Shown: positions 45,135 through 55,504 of the stretch, one piece after another
Numbering within the stretch: position 1 is the stretch's first letter
Layout: the number at the start of each line of letters is the position of its first letter
Assembly (NCBI GenBank): GCA_028023455.1
Contig: JAQFVV010000021.1
Coordinates: 8,584,853-8,648,852 of the forward strand
Direction of reading: 5' to 3'
Origin: Epiperipatus broadwayi
Lineage: Eukaryota; Onychophora; Udeonychophora; Euonychophora; Peripatidae
Length of the DNA stretch: 64,000 bases
Notes under the pieces: generated by a model
Seen by the model: the letters and a program-made list of their open reading frames with translations, nothing else
What the model was told of the DNA's origin: nothing
Databases searched by the model: none
Position numbers and translations under genes: made by a program

Positions 45135-45195
45135 AATATCCTAGCACCTCACTGAGGAATCCAGTAGCAGAAACCGGTCTGAGATTGGGGATATT
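45135..45195 (+). ncRNA. Hammerhead-like motif at PLE 3' end
   Basis: Outer stem I AATATCC/GGATATT pairs perfectly (7 bp) and inner stem I CUCA/UGAG perfectly (4 bp). The core is CUGAGGA (position 7 is free to vary), then GAAA, palindromic stem III ACCGGU and site GUC. The weak point is stem II (AUCCAGUAGCA), which pairs poorly. Type-I hammerheads are known in PLE terminal repeats, and the GIY-YIG fragment upstream supports that setting. Confidence 0.6.
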
Positions 45196-45753
45196 ATGAA
45201 AAGCTTGTTAAGAGTTATTTGTAAGCATATTATATAATATATATATTTAAAAAAATCTGTAATATGTTGATTCATTTTATGTACATATATGTATTTTACT
45301 AATTATATTTATTGTAATGTAAGTAATGCCCATTGAGTTGAGTTGCTGTAAAATAATTGGTCATGTGATTTTATGAAAAGAAACATCTAGATAAGGTTCC
45401 AGTATGGAACAGAAAACTGAATTGATGTATTAAATTTAAAAAAAAAAATTATATTTAGTTGTCAGTTTCAATTTTGTTTTAAGTTGATTATTTTAAATTT
45501 TATATAAAAAACGATCATGGACAAATTTTTTAACATTGAAATGTGTCCATTTAAAGAAATATCTATTTATTCAGTGATCCAATTATATTTCTATCATTTG
45601 TCTGAAGGTTTGTAATGATGGTATATTATAAGATGTGATATGTTGGACTATTTCCATCATTTATTAGTGAATGTTGAATGTATAGAAAATTTTAAACTTT
45701 ATTTAAAACTTCCAAATACAAACAACTTGTTAATAATAACACTCAAATAGACA

Positions 45754-45827
45754 ATACAGGTTAGTAATTACACAATGTTTTGAGTAGTATTATTCTCTAC
45801 TCTTCTTCAGGTGTTGCTGGCCTATAT
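45754..45827 (-). ncRNA. Hammerhead-like ribozyme, family B copy 1
   Basis: Minus strand: outer stem I AUAUAGG/CCUGUAU (7 bp), inner stem I ACAC/GUGU, core CUGAAGA, stem II GAGUAG/CUACUC (6 bp), then AAAAC and an AUU-type site. G12 is A here. One extra A separates the core from stem II compared with the textbook fold. Confidence 0.55.
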
Positions 45828-46101
45828 GCACAGTGACAATATTCACTTAGAAGTTGAACTCTCACTTTTATATTCTTGAATATTGAATTTAAGACAAACA
45901 CTACCAACTGAGCTAGTCTGTCAAAGGCAACATATAGTAGAAATTTGATATATTTATATATGAGGGTTGGTTCAAATCCTCCTGAGTCTTCCAATTTTAT
46001 TTTTAATTAGACTCATTATAAAAAAAATTGGAGGACTCGGGAGGATTTGAACCAACCCTCATATATAAATATATAAAATTTCTACTATATGTTGCCTTTG
46101 A

Positions 46102-46185
46102 CAGAATAGCTCAGTTGGTAGAGCATTTGCCTTAAATTCGATATTCAAGAATCTAACGGTGCGAGTTCAACTTCTAAGCGAATAT
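46102..46185 (+). repeat. tRNA-like head of family B SINE
   Basis: AATAGCTCAGTTGGTAGAGC is a near-perfect tRNA A box (RNA polymerase III promoter) and GGTGCGAGTTCAACTTC a good B box, spaced as in a tRNA with a long variable arm. The anticodon stem and acceptor stem do not pair properly, and a decayed copy lies inverted at 45840-45935, so it is a SINE head and not a functional tRNA gene. Confidence 0.75.
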
Positions 46186-46189
46186 TGTT

Positions 46190-46392
46190 ACTGTGCATAT
46201 AGATCAGCAACATCTGGAGAAGAGTGGAGAATAATACTACTCACTGTGCATATAGGCCAGCAACACCTGAAGAAGAGTGGAAATAATACCATGCATATAG
46301 GTCAGCAACACCTGAAGAAGAGTGGAGAATAATACTACTCACTGTGCATATAGGCCAGCAACACCTGAAGAAGAGTGGAAATAATACCACTC
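46190..46392 (+). repeat. Four tandem copies of the ribozyme 5' half
   Basis: Units at 46190-46242, 46243-46290, 46291-46340 and 46341-46392 each read (ACTGTG)CATATAGG.CAGCAACACCTGAAGAAGAGTGG and AATAATAC; quoted in part. Each holds outer and inner stem I strands, the CUGAAGA core and stem II. Only the last is followed by the ribozyme 3' strand. Units 1 and 3 end CTACTC with GTGG (not fully complementary); units 2 and 4 carry AATAATACC(ACTC). The minus arm has a single unit. Confidence 0.85.
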
Positions 46393-46420
46393 AAAATGTT
46401 GTGTAATTACTAACCTGTAT
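46348..46420 (+). ncRNA. Hammerhead-like ribozyme, family B copy 2
   Basis: Stem II GAGUGG/CCACUC pairs fully. Compared with GAGUAG/CUACUC in the minus arm this is a clean compensatory change. Outer stem I AUAUAGG/CCUGUAU and inner ACAC/GUGU are conserved. GAAA reads AAAA. The 5' strand is multiplied fourfold upstream. Confidence 0.58.
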
Positions 46421-46560
46421 TGTCTATTTGTGGGTTATTACTAACAAGTTGTTTGTATTTGGAAAGTTTAAATAAAGTTTAAAATTTTCTATACATTCAA
46501 CATTCACTTATAAATGATGGAAATAGTCCAACATATCACATCTTATATTTCTATCAATTT

Positions 46561-47780
46561 TATATTTCCCAAACTATTCACCTAATTATTAATCATTGAA
46601 TGTTTGTACTTTTTTATGTTCCTATCCATCTACACTTTTACAGATTAAACTGTGTATAAAAAAAAGTTAAGGATTAGAAAATGTGTAATTGATAAAACCT
46701 GAAAAAAAAAGATACAATAGTTAAAAATATTTATTTATATAATGTTAATTAGCCATAAGTAAACATGCAATATAATACTTGGATAAATAGATTCATAGTA
46801 TAAATAGATAGATATAAAAATATGTATCAGCTAGCGGATAAATCATTCTATTCACAGATAAACGCATATAAATGTCATTTCTATAGAAATGTGTGGTTTT
46901 TTTTTAAAAGTCTTTAAAAATTATATTTAAGATAATAAGTCATGTAATCTAACTATATAATTTTTAACTTAAAGAAAGTTGCATAAACCCAAGAAGATAC
47001 TTAAGAAATATGTATATTTTTATTACTTTTTATCTACAGATAGAGTAAGGAAGCTAAAACCACAAGGTAATATTTGACCGTCATTAATGATTACCTGTCA
47101 TCAATCTTTTATTATTCTTGTAACAATTTTTAGCATCTATATTTTACTGTTGCATCACATATTTTTGTTAACTTCTTAAATCATCAAAATAGCCAAACTA
47201 CAATTATTTTATTCATAGATGTTGGGTATTTTTTATTGAAACTTGTCAATTATTAGTTCTTTAGCTCACATTCTTTTACAAGATTATTGATTTCTAAATG
47301 TACAACTCTTTAAACAATCTCACTGCATTGATCTCTATACCATTTAAATAGTGGTCTGAATGTAATCTTCAGCTGTCACATGACCTTATAAAATGAAGTT
47401 CATTAGTAGATTTATCCATTGGAAAGCTAATGCATCTTGGATCAAAATTTTACATCTCTTCTGATTTTTTTAAAATTTAATCTCTTGAATTTGGAATGCC
47501 ACTGACATTCCATTTGGAGTTGTGTTTGCAACAAGCCTCCTCTAGTTTGATGATCAAGTTTAGTTTTGGCTTTGCTCCTTTTGATCTTCTCAACAATGAT
47601 TGTAACATTTTCTAATGCTTGAACATATGTATCTAGAGATTCAATTTCTCTATTACAGCTTTTGTAACAATCTTAGTTTATTGATCTCTATAAGTTTAAA
47701 CAGTGATAAAATGACAAGAATTAAAAAGTTCCTGAATTTAAGCTCCATCTTTCATTTCCAGAGAGTGAAAGTTAAAGATT
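46561..47780. other. Unannotated stretch
   Basis: No gene recognised. The segment 47395-47600 (TCACATGACC... to TTTTGATCTTCTCAACAATG) recurs in diverged form at 48610-48860, described separately. Confidence 0.45.
47385..47600 (+). repeat. Direct repeat flanking LINE relic 3, left copy
   Basis: Shared with 48610-48850 in the same order: GTCACATGAYC, AGTAGATTTATSCATT-like, AAAATTTTACATCTCTTYTGAT-like, GATTCCATTGATACTCCATTTG-like (here GGAATGCCACTGACATTCCATTTGGA) and TTAGTTTTGGCT. Read on the minus strand both copies give fragments of similar peptide, so the two may be parts of LINE sequence around relic 3. Confidence 0.55.
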
Positions 47781-48570
47781 TTCAGATGATGTGGCTTTTA
47801 TAGCTGAGGATGAAAAGCATCTTTAGAATACATTAAATAAATTGGAGGAAAGATATATATATATAATATAAAATAACAATTAATGTTGAGAAAACTAAGC
47901 ATATTATAAATAGACATGAATGCAAAAAGTCTACAAATTAAAATCCATAACATAGTTCAACAGGTAAAAGGATTTAAATATTTCGTTGAGTGAGGATGGA
48001 AGAAGTGAAGATGAAGTTAAAAGAAGAATAATATAAGCAAAGAAAGCAATTATTAAGAGAAAGTATTTTTGACCTTTTAAGAAAGAATTAAAGAAATGAT
48101 TATTAAATGGCATGTGTGGAGCGTATTATTATATGATTGAAAAATGTGGACATGAATAATAAAATTAGGAACAGATTCAAAGCCTTTGAGATGTGGTCAT
48201 AGAGAAGAATGAAAAAAATCAGTTGGGTAAAATGGTATATTGATGTGCGTTTTGTAAAAAAGAGCACCATCAGATGGTAGGGTTCAGTATTCATACTATT
48301 ACCAAAATAACAAATGAAGTTTTGAAAAGAGCAAATGAAGAAAGAAGATTGAGGAAATTAGAAATAAAAAGATTGGATTGGACATATATTAAGAAGAGCG
48401 TATATTTTAATGAAAAATGTTTAGAAGAGAATGGTGAATGAAAACAAGAAATGATGGAAAAGATTGCCATTGTTGAGTGATATAAGAGATGGGAAGAGTT
48501 ACATTGATTTAAAAACTGGGTAATGAAGAAGATGGAATGGAAAAATGGTTGATGATATGACTACTCTCTG
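47775..48570 (+). pseudogene. LINE reverse transcriptase relic 3, C-terminal half
   Basis: Plus strand, read through stops: FSDDVAFIAEDEKHL (FADD box, Ala to Ser) at about 47780, LNKLEERY, INVEKTKH, VQQVKGFKYF at about 47960, VEDGRSEDEVKRRI-like at about 47990-48030, AKKAIIKRKYF, LLNGMCGAYYYMIEKCGHE (the YGCETW-type block) at about 48100, TNEVLKRANEERRLRKLEIKRLDW at about 48310-48380, and a KLPLLSDIRDG-like end near 48470. This is the post-RT part of an invertebrate LINE of the endonuclease-RT type. Dead through many frameshifts. Confidence 0.72.
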
Positions 48571-48609
48571 GATCTGTTCATTGGACAGATTACTATTGAT
48601 GATGTTGAT

Positions 48610-48860
48610 GAATGTCACATGATCATATGGAATTTAGCACATTAATAGATTTATGCATTCAAAAATTAAAGATTTTTGAATCAAAACTCCACATTTCTTT
48701 TGATACTTGAACATTTAACCTAGCATGATCTTTGATTTGGGATTCCATTGATACTCCATTTGAAATCATGTACAAAACAAGCATTTTCTAGTATAATAAT
48801 AAAGATTAGTTTTGGCTCTATTCTTCTTGATCTTCTAGAAAGTGATCATTTGTTTAATAC
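48610..48860 (+). repeat. Direct repeat flanking LINE relic 3, right copy
   Basis: Diverged second copy of 47385-47600 (see there). The two lie in direct orientation about 1.2 kb apart around the LINE relic. Confidence 0.5.
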
Positions 48861-48869
48861 TTCATTTAA

Positions 48870-49580
48870 AGAGTTGATTTCTCTGTCATCTTTAAAAGCA
48901 ACTTCATCTTTGCCAATTTATTCATAAATATTAAAATTCATTTTATTGACAGGTTATTAAACATATTTTTTTAACCTTACAAATTTTATTTGTTCGGTGG
49001 GTTAAATCTTATAACTGTCTTCAAATTTAGACCATATGTTAGATACTGATGACAATGCAAGATGACATTGAAATATTTCAGGGTTATGTTATCAATGTCC
49101 AGATTAACAATATGAGCTGGCTTAATTTCAAAATGTTGATATGGGTTTGATAAGTTTTCAGTGATGTGCGCTAGATGGCGATATATATATTTTAAAAAAT
49201 ATGCTAAAATTGAATATTCTCTAAAAATATTCACAGTTAATACAAATAAGAACAAAGAAAAGACAAATCTTAATGTCTCTTGATTTCTAACCAAACTTGC
49301 ATTTTTAAACATTTTTGTTACCTTCATAAACACAAAAAATCTTATAGACAACTTATAACATGCATGAATTTTATATATAAAAAAAAACTAAAAATGCAGT
49401 GGTTTTACTTACATTCTTAATGTTTAAATTTGAATATGAATTACGAAAAATGGTTGTAAAATATCCGATAATTTAAAAGTAAAATTATATATATAATATA
49501 TTTTATTTAAAATGTTTTTATTTAATTTGTGGAGAAATGCACTGAAAAAGCAAAAAATGTATATTTGTATTGGACCACAA
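48870..49580. other. Unannotated stretch with a 121-codon ORF
   Basis: The minus ORF 48986-49351 is the longest non-transposon-like frame in this part. Its first half is hydrophobic AT-type translation; the second half (YRHLAHITENLSNPYQHFEI...) looks more protein-like. No family recognised, no splice context; probably chance or an old element. Confidence 0.3.
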
Positions 49581-49587
49581 TTTGGGT

Positions 49588-49802
49588 TGATATATAATAT
49601 TAACATCATCTATGTTCTTTATTATTTTTTACAATGCTTTTTTACAACCCATTATTGACAGTTTCAATCGCCCCAGCAATCTTTTTCAGAACTTCTACTT
49701 AATATAATAGTGAAGAAGGTTGCTGGGACAATCAAAACCATCAGTGAGTTGTAAAAAGGCATTGTAAAAAATAATAACATAGACAATATTAATATTATAT
49801 GG
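49588..49802. repeat. Foldback MITE, arms around a short centre
   Basis: Left ATATAATATTAACATCATCTATG, TTATTTTTTACAATGC and TTTTTACAACCCA (quoted in part) return inverted as GTTGTAAAAAGGCATTGTAA, AATAATAACATAGA and AATATTAATATTATAT. The centre also pairs (TGACAGTTTCAATCGCCCCAGCAA against TTGCTGGGACAATCAAAACCATCA). It lies against family G copy 2. Confidence 0.7.
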
Positions 49803-50310
49803 ATTTGGATTGATATATTTAACTTGAAATAAAAGAGATGACACACATAATAATTAATACTTTAAGAAGTGATAGAAATAATTTATTTAAGATGATTTCC
49901 CCCCAATTTTATTTCAAGATTAAGATACTAACCCAAAATGTAATCCAAGAAATAAAGTATTTTTTGATTTTAAATGCACTACTTCTCATATTAAGTAAAA
50001 GCATTTTTAATAAATCATTATATATATATATTCAAATTTATTTGCTAAGCACAGAGGTCATATAGCCACTCTTATCTCTTCAAAAGTCTCTATCCTGTGC
50101 TTGGGTTTGAGAGTATCCTCAGTACTCAACATGACATTGTTGAACTATTATAAGATCAGTACTGCACATATATTAAAGATGTAAATTCTTTCTTTTTAAT
50201 TATATATATATATATATACATCATTAAAAGCCAATCAACATTTACACAAACCCAATATCAATAACAATTTACAATTTCAAATGGTTGTCAAGGCAACCTT
50301 TTATCATATA
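49803..50310 (+). repeat. Dispersed repeat family G, copy 2
   Basis: Colinear with 1931-2330: GATTTGGATTGATATA, CCCCCAATTTTATTTCAAG, TACTAACCCAAAATG, ATTAAAAGCCAATCAACA and GGTTGTCAAGGCAACC. Here a segment containing (TA)n at 50030-50217 is inserted between the two halves. Confidence 0.65.
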
Positions 50311-52625
50311 TACAATTTTTACTCATCAATTTTATTTTAACTAATGAAACACTTGATCATTTGTATTTTATCTGCATAACATAAGTCAATAGTTGCTAAA
50401 GATGAGAAGTCTATTTTGTTGAATGTACTAATGCTTGATTATGTTAATGTTCTCCATAAACATGGCTTAATATTTTAATAAAAATCACTTAAATATTTGT
50501 CCAAAATTGTTTTAATCCTTGAGCTGAAAAGAAGCACTCTATAATAAAGTAGAAAGTATATCTTGAAGATTGTATCTCCATTTATTCATTAAATATGTTA
50601 TTTTTAATTCTTTAGCTGAAGTACCCTATATTAAAGTAGAAATTATATCTCGAAGAATATATGTTTCTTCAATCATTGAATACATTATGTATGCACTTTC
50701 AGATTTTAACAAAGAAAAGCTTAAAAAAAACAACTAAAGATGTCATTTCAATTAAAAGCTTCTTGTAGAAGATATTTGGTATATTGTTTTAATTCTGTGA
50801 CAATTTTAATAGCTGTTCTTAAGATTGTGTCATGGCATGTTACTGCAAACTTGTGGATTACTTGTCTGAACTCATTTCCTGTTTTTATTGATGCATTTTG
50901 TACACAATGTTTTAAAAGTGCAGTGAATTGTTGCATTCCATTCAACATTGCCTTCCAGCATCTTAATAGTGACAATTATCTGTCCAAAATATTTATGAAT
51001 GTTGATGCATTAGCTCCACAATTATCACTTATAATTATCTCATGATTCAATTTCATTATCTGCTTTCTACATTCTATGTTGACATTATATTAGACAGCTG
51101 CAATGCAATGCTTTACTTTTTACAAATGTTTTATAATTGCCCATTATTTTATTATAATGAGATATTATTGCTTCATTTTATAAAAACTTCACGCCAACAT
51201 TCTCTTTTGTCCTTTTTACAATTCTTTATCTCTAATATTTGAATACAGGTTTACTTTATATCCCAGAAGTTTAGATGTAATTCTAGGGGATTTGAATCCA
51301 GACTTTTAGCTCTCTTCAACTATCCAATCTATCTCATACAACTGATATTAATAGAAAATATTAATAAGCTATAACTTATTTCTCTTCTCTTGAAGATTCT
51401 GCCTCATCTCATTGACTTTAGATAATCCCTTGTGCACTGTAACAGATTAATCAGCCAAAATGATAGAGTTTCAAAAATGTATTATGTTTTGATTGTCACT
51501 CTGTAAAATGGCTTTTTTTTTAAATTTTTGTTAAATAACTATGTGGATTAAATTATTTTCTCATTTGTCTCTAGTTTCCTTGCTAAGTTGAGGTATTGTA
51601 TTTCTTATCTTAATGACTACTCCAAATCCTTATTTAAAATTTTATCTGATTGTTTTCTAAGTAAAACCATTTGTGTTTTAGCATCTTGCATTGCTGTCAT
51701 TTAGAAACTATATTCTTTATTTATGTTATTCTTCATCTTACTCATCATTTTATTGATCATTGTGAATTTTATATTTTTTGAAATTTTTGTTAACTTGGCT
51801 ATATAATAGCAATATGTTTTTCATTGCATAAATCATTTTTGAGTTGAAACCTTTAAATTACAAAACAAAATAATAATTTTACATATTACTAAAATAGGAA
51901 TGTTAGTATGAGCTTTTCTTTATTCATGTTAAATAGTTTGCAACCTACAAACTCCTGCTTACTTTTATAATACAACCTCCAATAATGCATGTTATTTCTT
52001 AAAATAGTTTTAATTGATTTAAACTAATTATGTTTGCACTTCATTAAGAGCAATAATAATACACTCTAATCATTGTGACACTGTACCAGAATCTTTCATT
52101 GTAAGCATGAGTAATCAGTGATCACCAGATGGTGATGCCAATCAAATCCTGTTTAGATGGGATTGACATCTTGTTTTCATTTTTTACCTATATTTATAAT
52201 GAATGGCTCTGATGTATAGTAATAGAATGTTTAAATGTTCCTGATGTAAATGTTGAATGTAAGCTGGAAGTGTAAAGAGATGTTTTATTTGAGATAAATA
52301 TCATAACTATCAAGAATAATAAAATGGATTACCACTACTAATATGGATGTTGAACATACCTTAGGAAATTCACATGATGCTTTGTTTGAGATACATATGT
52401 TATGTAAATAAAAGTAATAGGCCATATTTCTGCTCCTATTCCATTCATTGAATATCAGCTTGGAGAATTATGTGATGCTTTGTTTGAGGCACACATCTTA
52501 TGTGAGTAACAGTAATAGAATAAATTACTGCTCCTAATAAAGATGTTTAATTAAAGCTGGGAGAATTATGAGACACTTCATTTGTGATATGTATTTTATA
52601 TGACATAAGAATAGTAGAGTGAATT
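50311..52625. other. Unannotated stretch
   Basis: Overlapping ORFs at 50740-51045 (+, 101 codons) and 50748-50975 (-, 75 codons) cover one patch. The minus one (MLNGMQQFTALLKHCVQNAS...) has an amphipathic, protein-like composition and may be a fragment of a real gene or transposase, but I do not recognise it. A direct echo occurs at 52380-52600 (GATGCTTTGTTTGAGATACAT and GATGCTTTGTTTGAGGCACA). Otherwise nothing. Confidence 0.35.
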
Positions 52626-52744
52626 ATTAGTTGTATTTATATACTGGACTATTTCCATTATCTAATATAAGTATTGAATATCTTTAGAAAAAATTGAACT
52701 TTATTTAAATATTTTAAATACATTCAACCATTAGTAATAGCACA

Positions 52745-52803
52745 CAGGTTAGTATCATTTTGAGAGGTATTATAGTCCCTCTTCTTCAGGTGTTGCTGGC
52801 CTG
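52745..52803 (-). ncRNA. Hammerhead-like ribozyme, family B copy 3
   Basis: Core CUGAAGA, stem II AGAGG/CCUCU, a third version of the helix that still pairs. Then AAAA. CAGG/CCUG outer stem I. The inner stem I partner is changed (UGAU). Confidence 0.5.
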
Positions 52804-52916
52804 ACCAGTGATAGTACTAGCAAAGATATCAAACCTGGATCCTTAGATTCTTGAATATTGAATTTTAAGGTAACACCAGGTTCAATTCCTATGCTAGTAA
52901 TGTCATTCATTGGGTC

Positions 52917-52965
52917 AATAACACCTGAAGAAGAAGGAAGAATAGTACCTCTCGAAACATTGTGC
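52917..52965 (+). ncRNA. Hammerhead-like ribozyme, family B copy 4
   Basis: This copy keeps GAAAC after CCUCUC, showing that the ancestral family had the canonical GAAA. Core CUGAAGA intact, inner stem I ACAC/GUGC 3-4 bp. Stem II is weakened (AGAAGG against CCUCUC). Confidence 0.5.
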
Positions 52966-53135
52966 ATATATTAATCTCTAAACATGTGGAGAGTTTTTTC
53001 ATATTCTAACCTGTGTGCTATTACTAACAGTTGAATGTATTTGGGATATTTAAATAAAGTTAAATATTTCTAAAGACATTCAATACTTAATATTAGATGA
53101 TGGAAATAGTCCAATATATAAATACAACTAAAATA

Positions 53136-55490
53136 GCATCATCATAAACTTTTAGGAAAACTACTAGTGAAAATACTCTTAATACACATGGCAAATGAAT
53201 GCTGGGAGTATCTTGTGATGTGATTACAGGGTATTAACCTTTGAGCACTATGGTGGTGATGATGCTTTCTTGTGAAGTGCGTAATGTTTTATATTCAGTA
53301 GAAAGTGTTGTAAGTTACATTTGACACAATAAAGAAAGAATGCAGAGTTATCCTAAGCATATATATTTCACTGAACAATCATGTCTGAATATATTAGGAC
53401 AAATTTGCAAGCAAATTCTAAATAAACATTTAAAAATAAATTTGCTAATACATTTAACTTCTATACATCAATGCCAATCCATGGTGTCTGATAAAAGATT
53501 TCCTCTTTCAGCTGACATTCAACTGTATATACTGTAAATAAATCAAGCAGGACTTTTTTTTTTACTAAAAAATGATGCCAGAACTCACTTCTTGTCAAGC
53601 TTTTTACTAATGAAAATTATATTCAAATATCATTTAAATGAAATTTAAAGCAGCTTTTCCAATGCTATGAAGCAAATAAAAAAATTAAACAAAATTTATC
53701 ATATTTTTTTTTTAGTTTAGACATGTCAAATCTCAAGTTAAATAAACAAATGTAAATATACAACTGATAACTAAATGTAACATGGAATTGTAAAACCTTT
53801 ATAATTGAATAAAAGTTTATAATGATTTCTAAAGTTTTGTCCAATTCTCATCTAACATTCATTTTCTTAGCATTAGTGTCTACGGCCAAATGAGAATGAT
53901 ATTCTCCACTCGAGATGATTACTAATATCAACTTGCACCAATATTTCCATAGTTTCTGTCATCATTTTGGATTTTTTATTAGTGGGCCCAATGATCAAAA
54001 AGTAACTAAAAAGGTTTTTCATTTTTAAACTTGGGGTAAACTTTTACATTAAAAATAAATAATATAAAAATAACAATGTCAAATTTATGTAACAATCAAT
54101 AAATCAAATATTCCACACATCGTCAATCGCTACGCAGGTGCATTCAATCACAAATGTAAGATGTTACTGGTTGCACATGCATTGCTGTAATTAGTCATTG
54201 ACCATGAATAATCAATGGGGACATGGATGAGTCCACTTCTCATTACATGAAAGTGCCAATTTCAAATCCACCAATATTTCAGCTGATTCATAAATGTCAT
54301 ATTTTTTATTTGTTTGAATTATATAAATATGGATTGTAATTATGTATGTGCGATACTGTTTCATCTAATTATGTTTGAAACATTAAACATTCACAAAAAA
54401 GGTGCCGGAATGTCATTCCACCATATTACATAACAAATAAGCCCTGAAATCAAGCATTGATATCCCAAAATCCTGAAATTTTACATTAGCTGCAATAATG
54501 TGTGACAGGATAAACGTATTTGCAGATTTATTTTAAAATGGTCCTTTAAAATCTGCTTCAAATTTATCATAATTACATATTTGGACCTTATTGTTCTGTG
54601 AAATATTTATTTTAATAAATATTACATATTTGAATAGCAGTAAAACCATTTGCATATGATTAAAATAATTAATATTCTAAGCATGTACACACTATCTATT
54701 ATGATATTTCTAATTGTCTCTTAATATAATGAGGAAAATTTGCATGCAAGAATTAACCAATTACACAATCCTGGGGAATCATTTCACATCCAAAAGAATG
54801 ATCTTTGCAAGTATAGTTGTAGGAAAGATGTTAGCCATCCAATACATTCATTTTAACAATTTTTTACTTGACTTAACACAGTTGTAGAATAATAATCAAG
54901 AGCTAAAAATTATTGAATAAAAAAGTTTTATCTCATTAAAGTGTTCAAACATCAAATGACCTCCTGAGCGATTATTTTACAAGTTTCTATATAAAATAAT
55001 AATCTTAATACAAACCATTATTGCTCTATGATAAAGTAGTATTTTTAATCTGTTATATTATCTGATTTAGCGATTTGAGGACAGCAAATAGTAATGTGTC
55101 CACAATAAGAATATATTATTTTCTTAGTGTATAAGCCTGCGCAGTTGTCTAGATCCACCCCTTCCCCAAAATCAGACTAATAGCTTTAAACCATAAGAAT
55201 ATCTTATCAAATTTTTGTTAATTCATTATTAAATTTTTCCATGAGTTTACAGTTTATTATTAACATGAATATTTTGCTTGTTAATTTATTCTATGTTTAC
55301 TAAATTGTTTTAAAATATTTCAATTAATATTATATATATATATTCAATGGACCAATAGTAAGAATGGATTCCATTCTTGCTATTAAAAGGTGTGAAGGTT
55401 GCCTAGACAGCAATGAGAAATATTGATTACTATATTTTACTGTGAATGTTTAGGTGGTTACCGGTTGGAACTTAATTATATATATATAAC
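53136..55490. other. Unannotated stretch
   Basis: No gene recognised. CCTTATT-type unique DNA with a small G+C-richer patch at 54115-54260. ORF 53340-53537 shows no domain. Confidence 0.4.
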
Positions 55491-55504
55491 CATATAGAAA
55501 TATA

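Larger units (their letters stand above)
45600..46542. mobile_element. Family B palindromic composite with 17-bp target duplication
   Basis: Two copies of a tRNA-SINE/ribozyme element, head to head: minus copy 45600-46017, plus copy 46018-46542, meeting at the AATTTTTTTTATAATG region. Flanks TTATATTTCTATCATTT (45583-45599) and TTATATTTCTATCAATT (46543-46559) differ by one base. The left end has the full tail (GTCTGAAGGTTTGTAATG). The right end stops at CATATCACATC where the element would continue TTATAATATACC and the target begins TTATATTT, a microhomology of 5 bases. Each arm has the tRNA-like head, ribozyme, and AATAAAGTTTAAA-type tail. Confidence 0.88.
52628..53135. mobile_element. Family B palindromic composite, older copy
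   Basis: Left arm (52628-52830, minus) and right arm (52900-53135, plus) share AGTTGTATTTATATACTGGAC, TATTTCCAT, ACTTTATTTAAATAT, AATAGCACACAGGTTAG and TTCTTCAGGTGTT in inverted order. Both arms have the ribozyme region. The middle carries a decayed tRNA-like part (CACCAGGTTCAATTCCTATG resembles a B box). A target duplication was not clear. It is more diverged than the composite at 45.6 kb. Confidence 0.75.

Noticed and set aside
46102-46185. tRNA gene with a perfect-looking A box
   Set aside because: Acceptor and anticodon stems do not close, and it is part of a repeated SINE with ribozyme and tail.
48986-49351. 121-codon minus-strand gene
   Set aside because: The hydrophobic first half is typical of random AT-rich translation, and no family or splice context is visible.
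50740-51045. 101-codon plus-strand gene
   Set aside because: It overlaps an equally open minus-strand frame, has no domain I recognise and lacks transcript-like signals. Kept only as an unrecognised patch.
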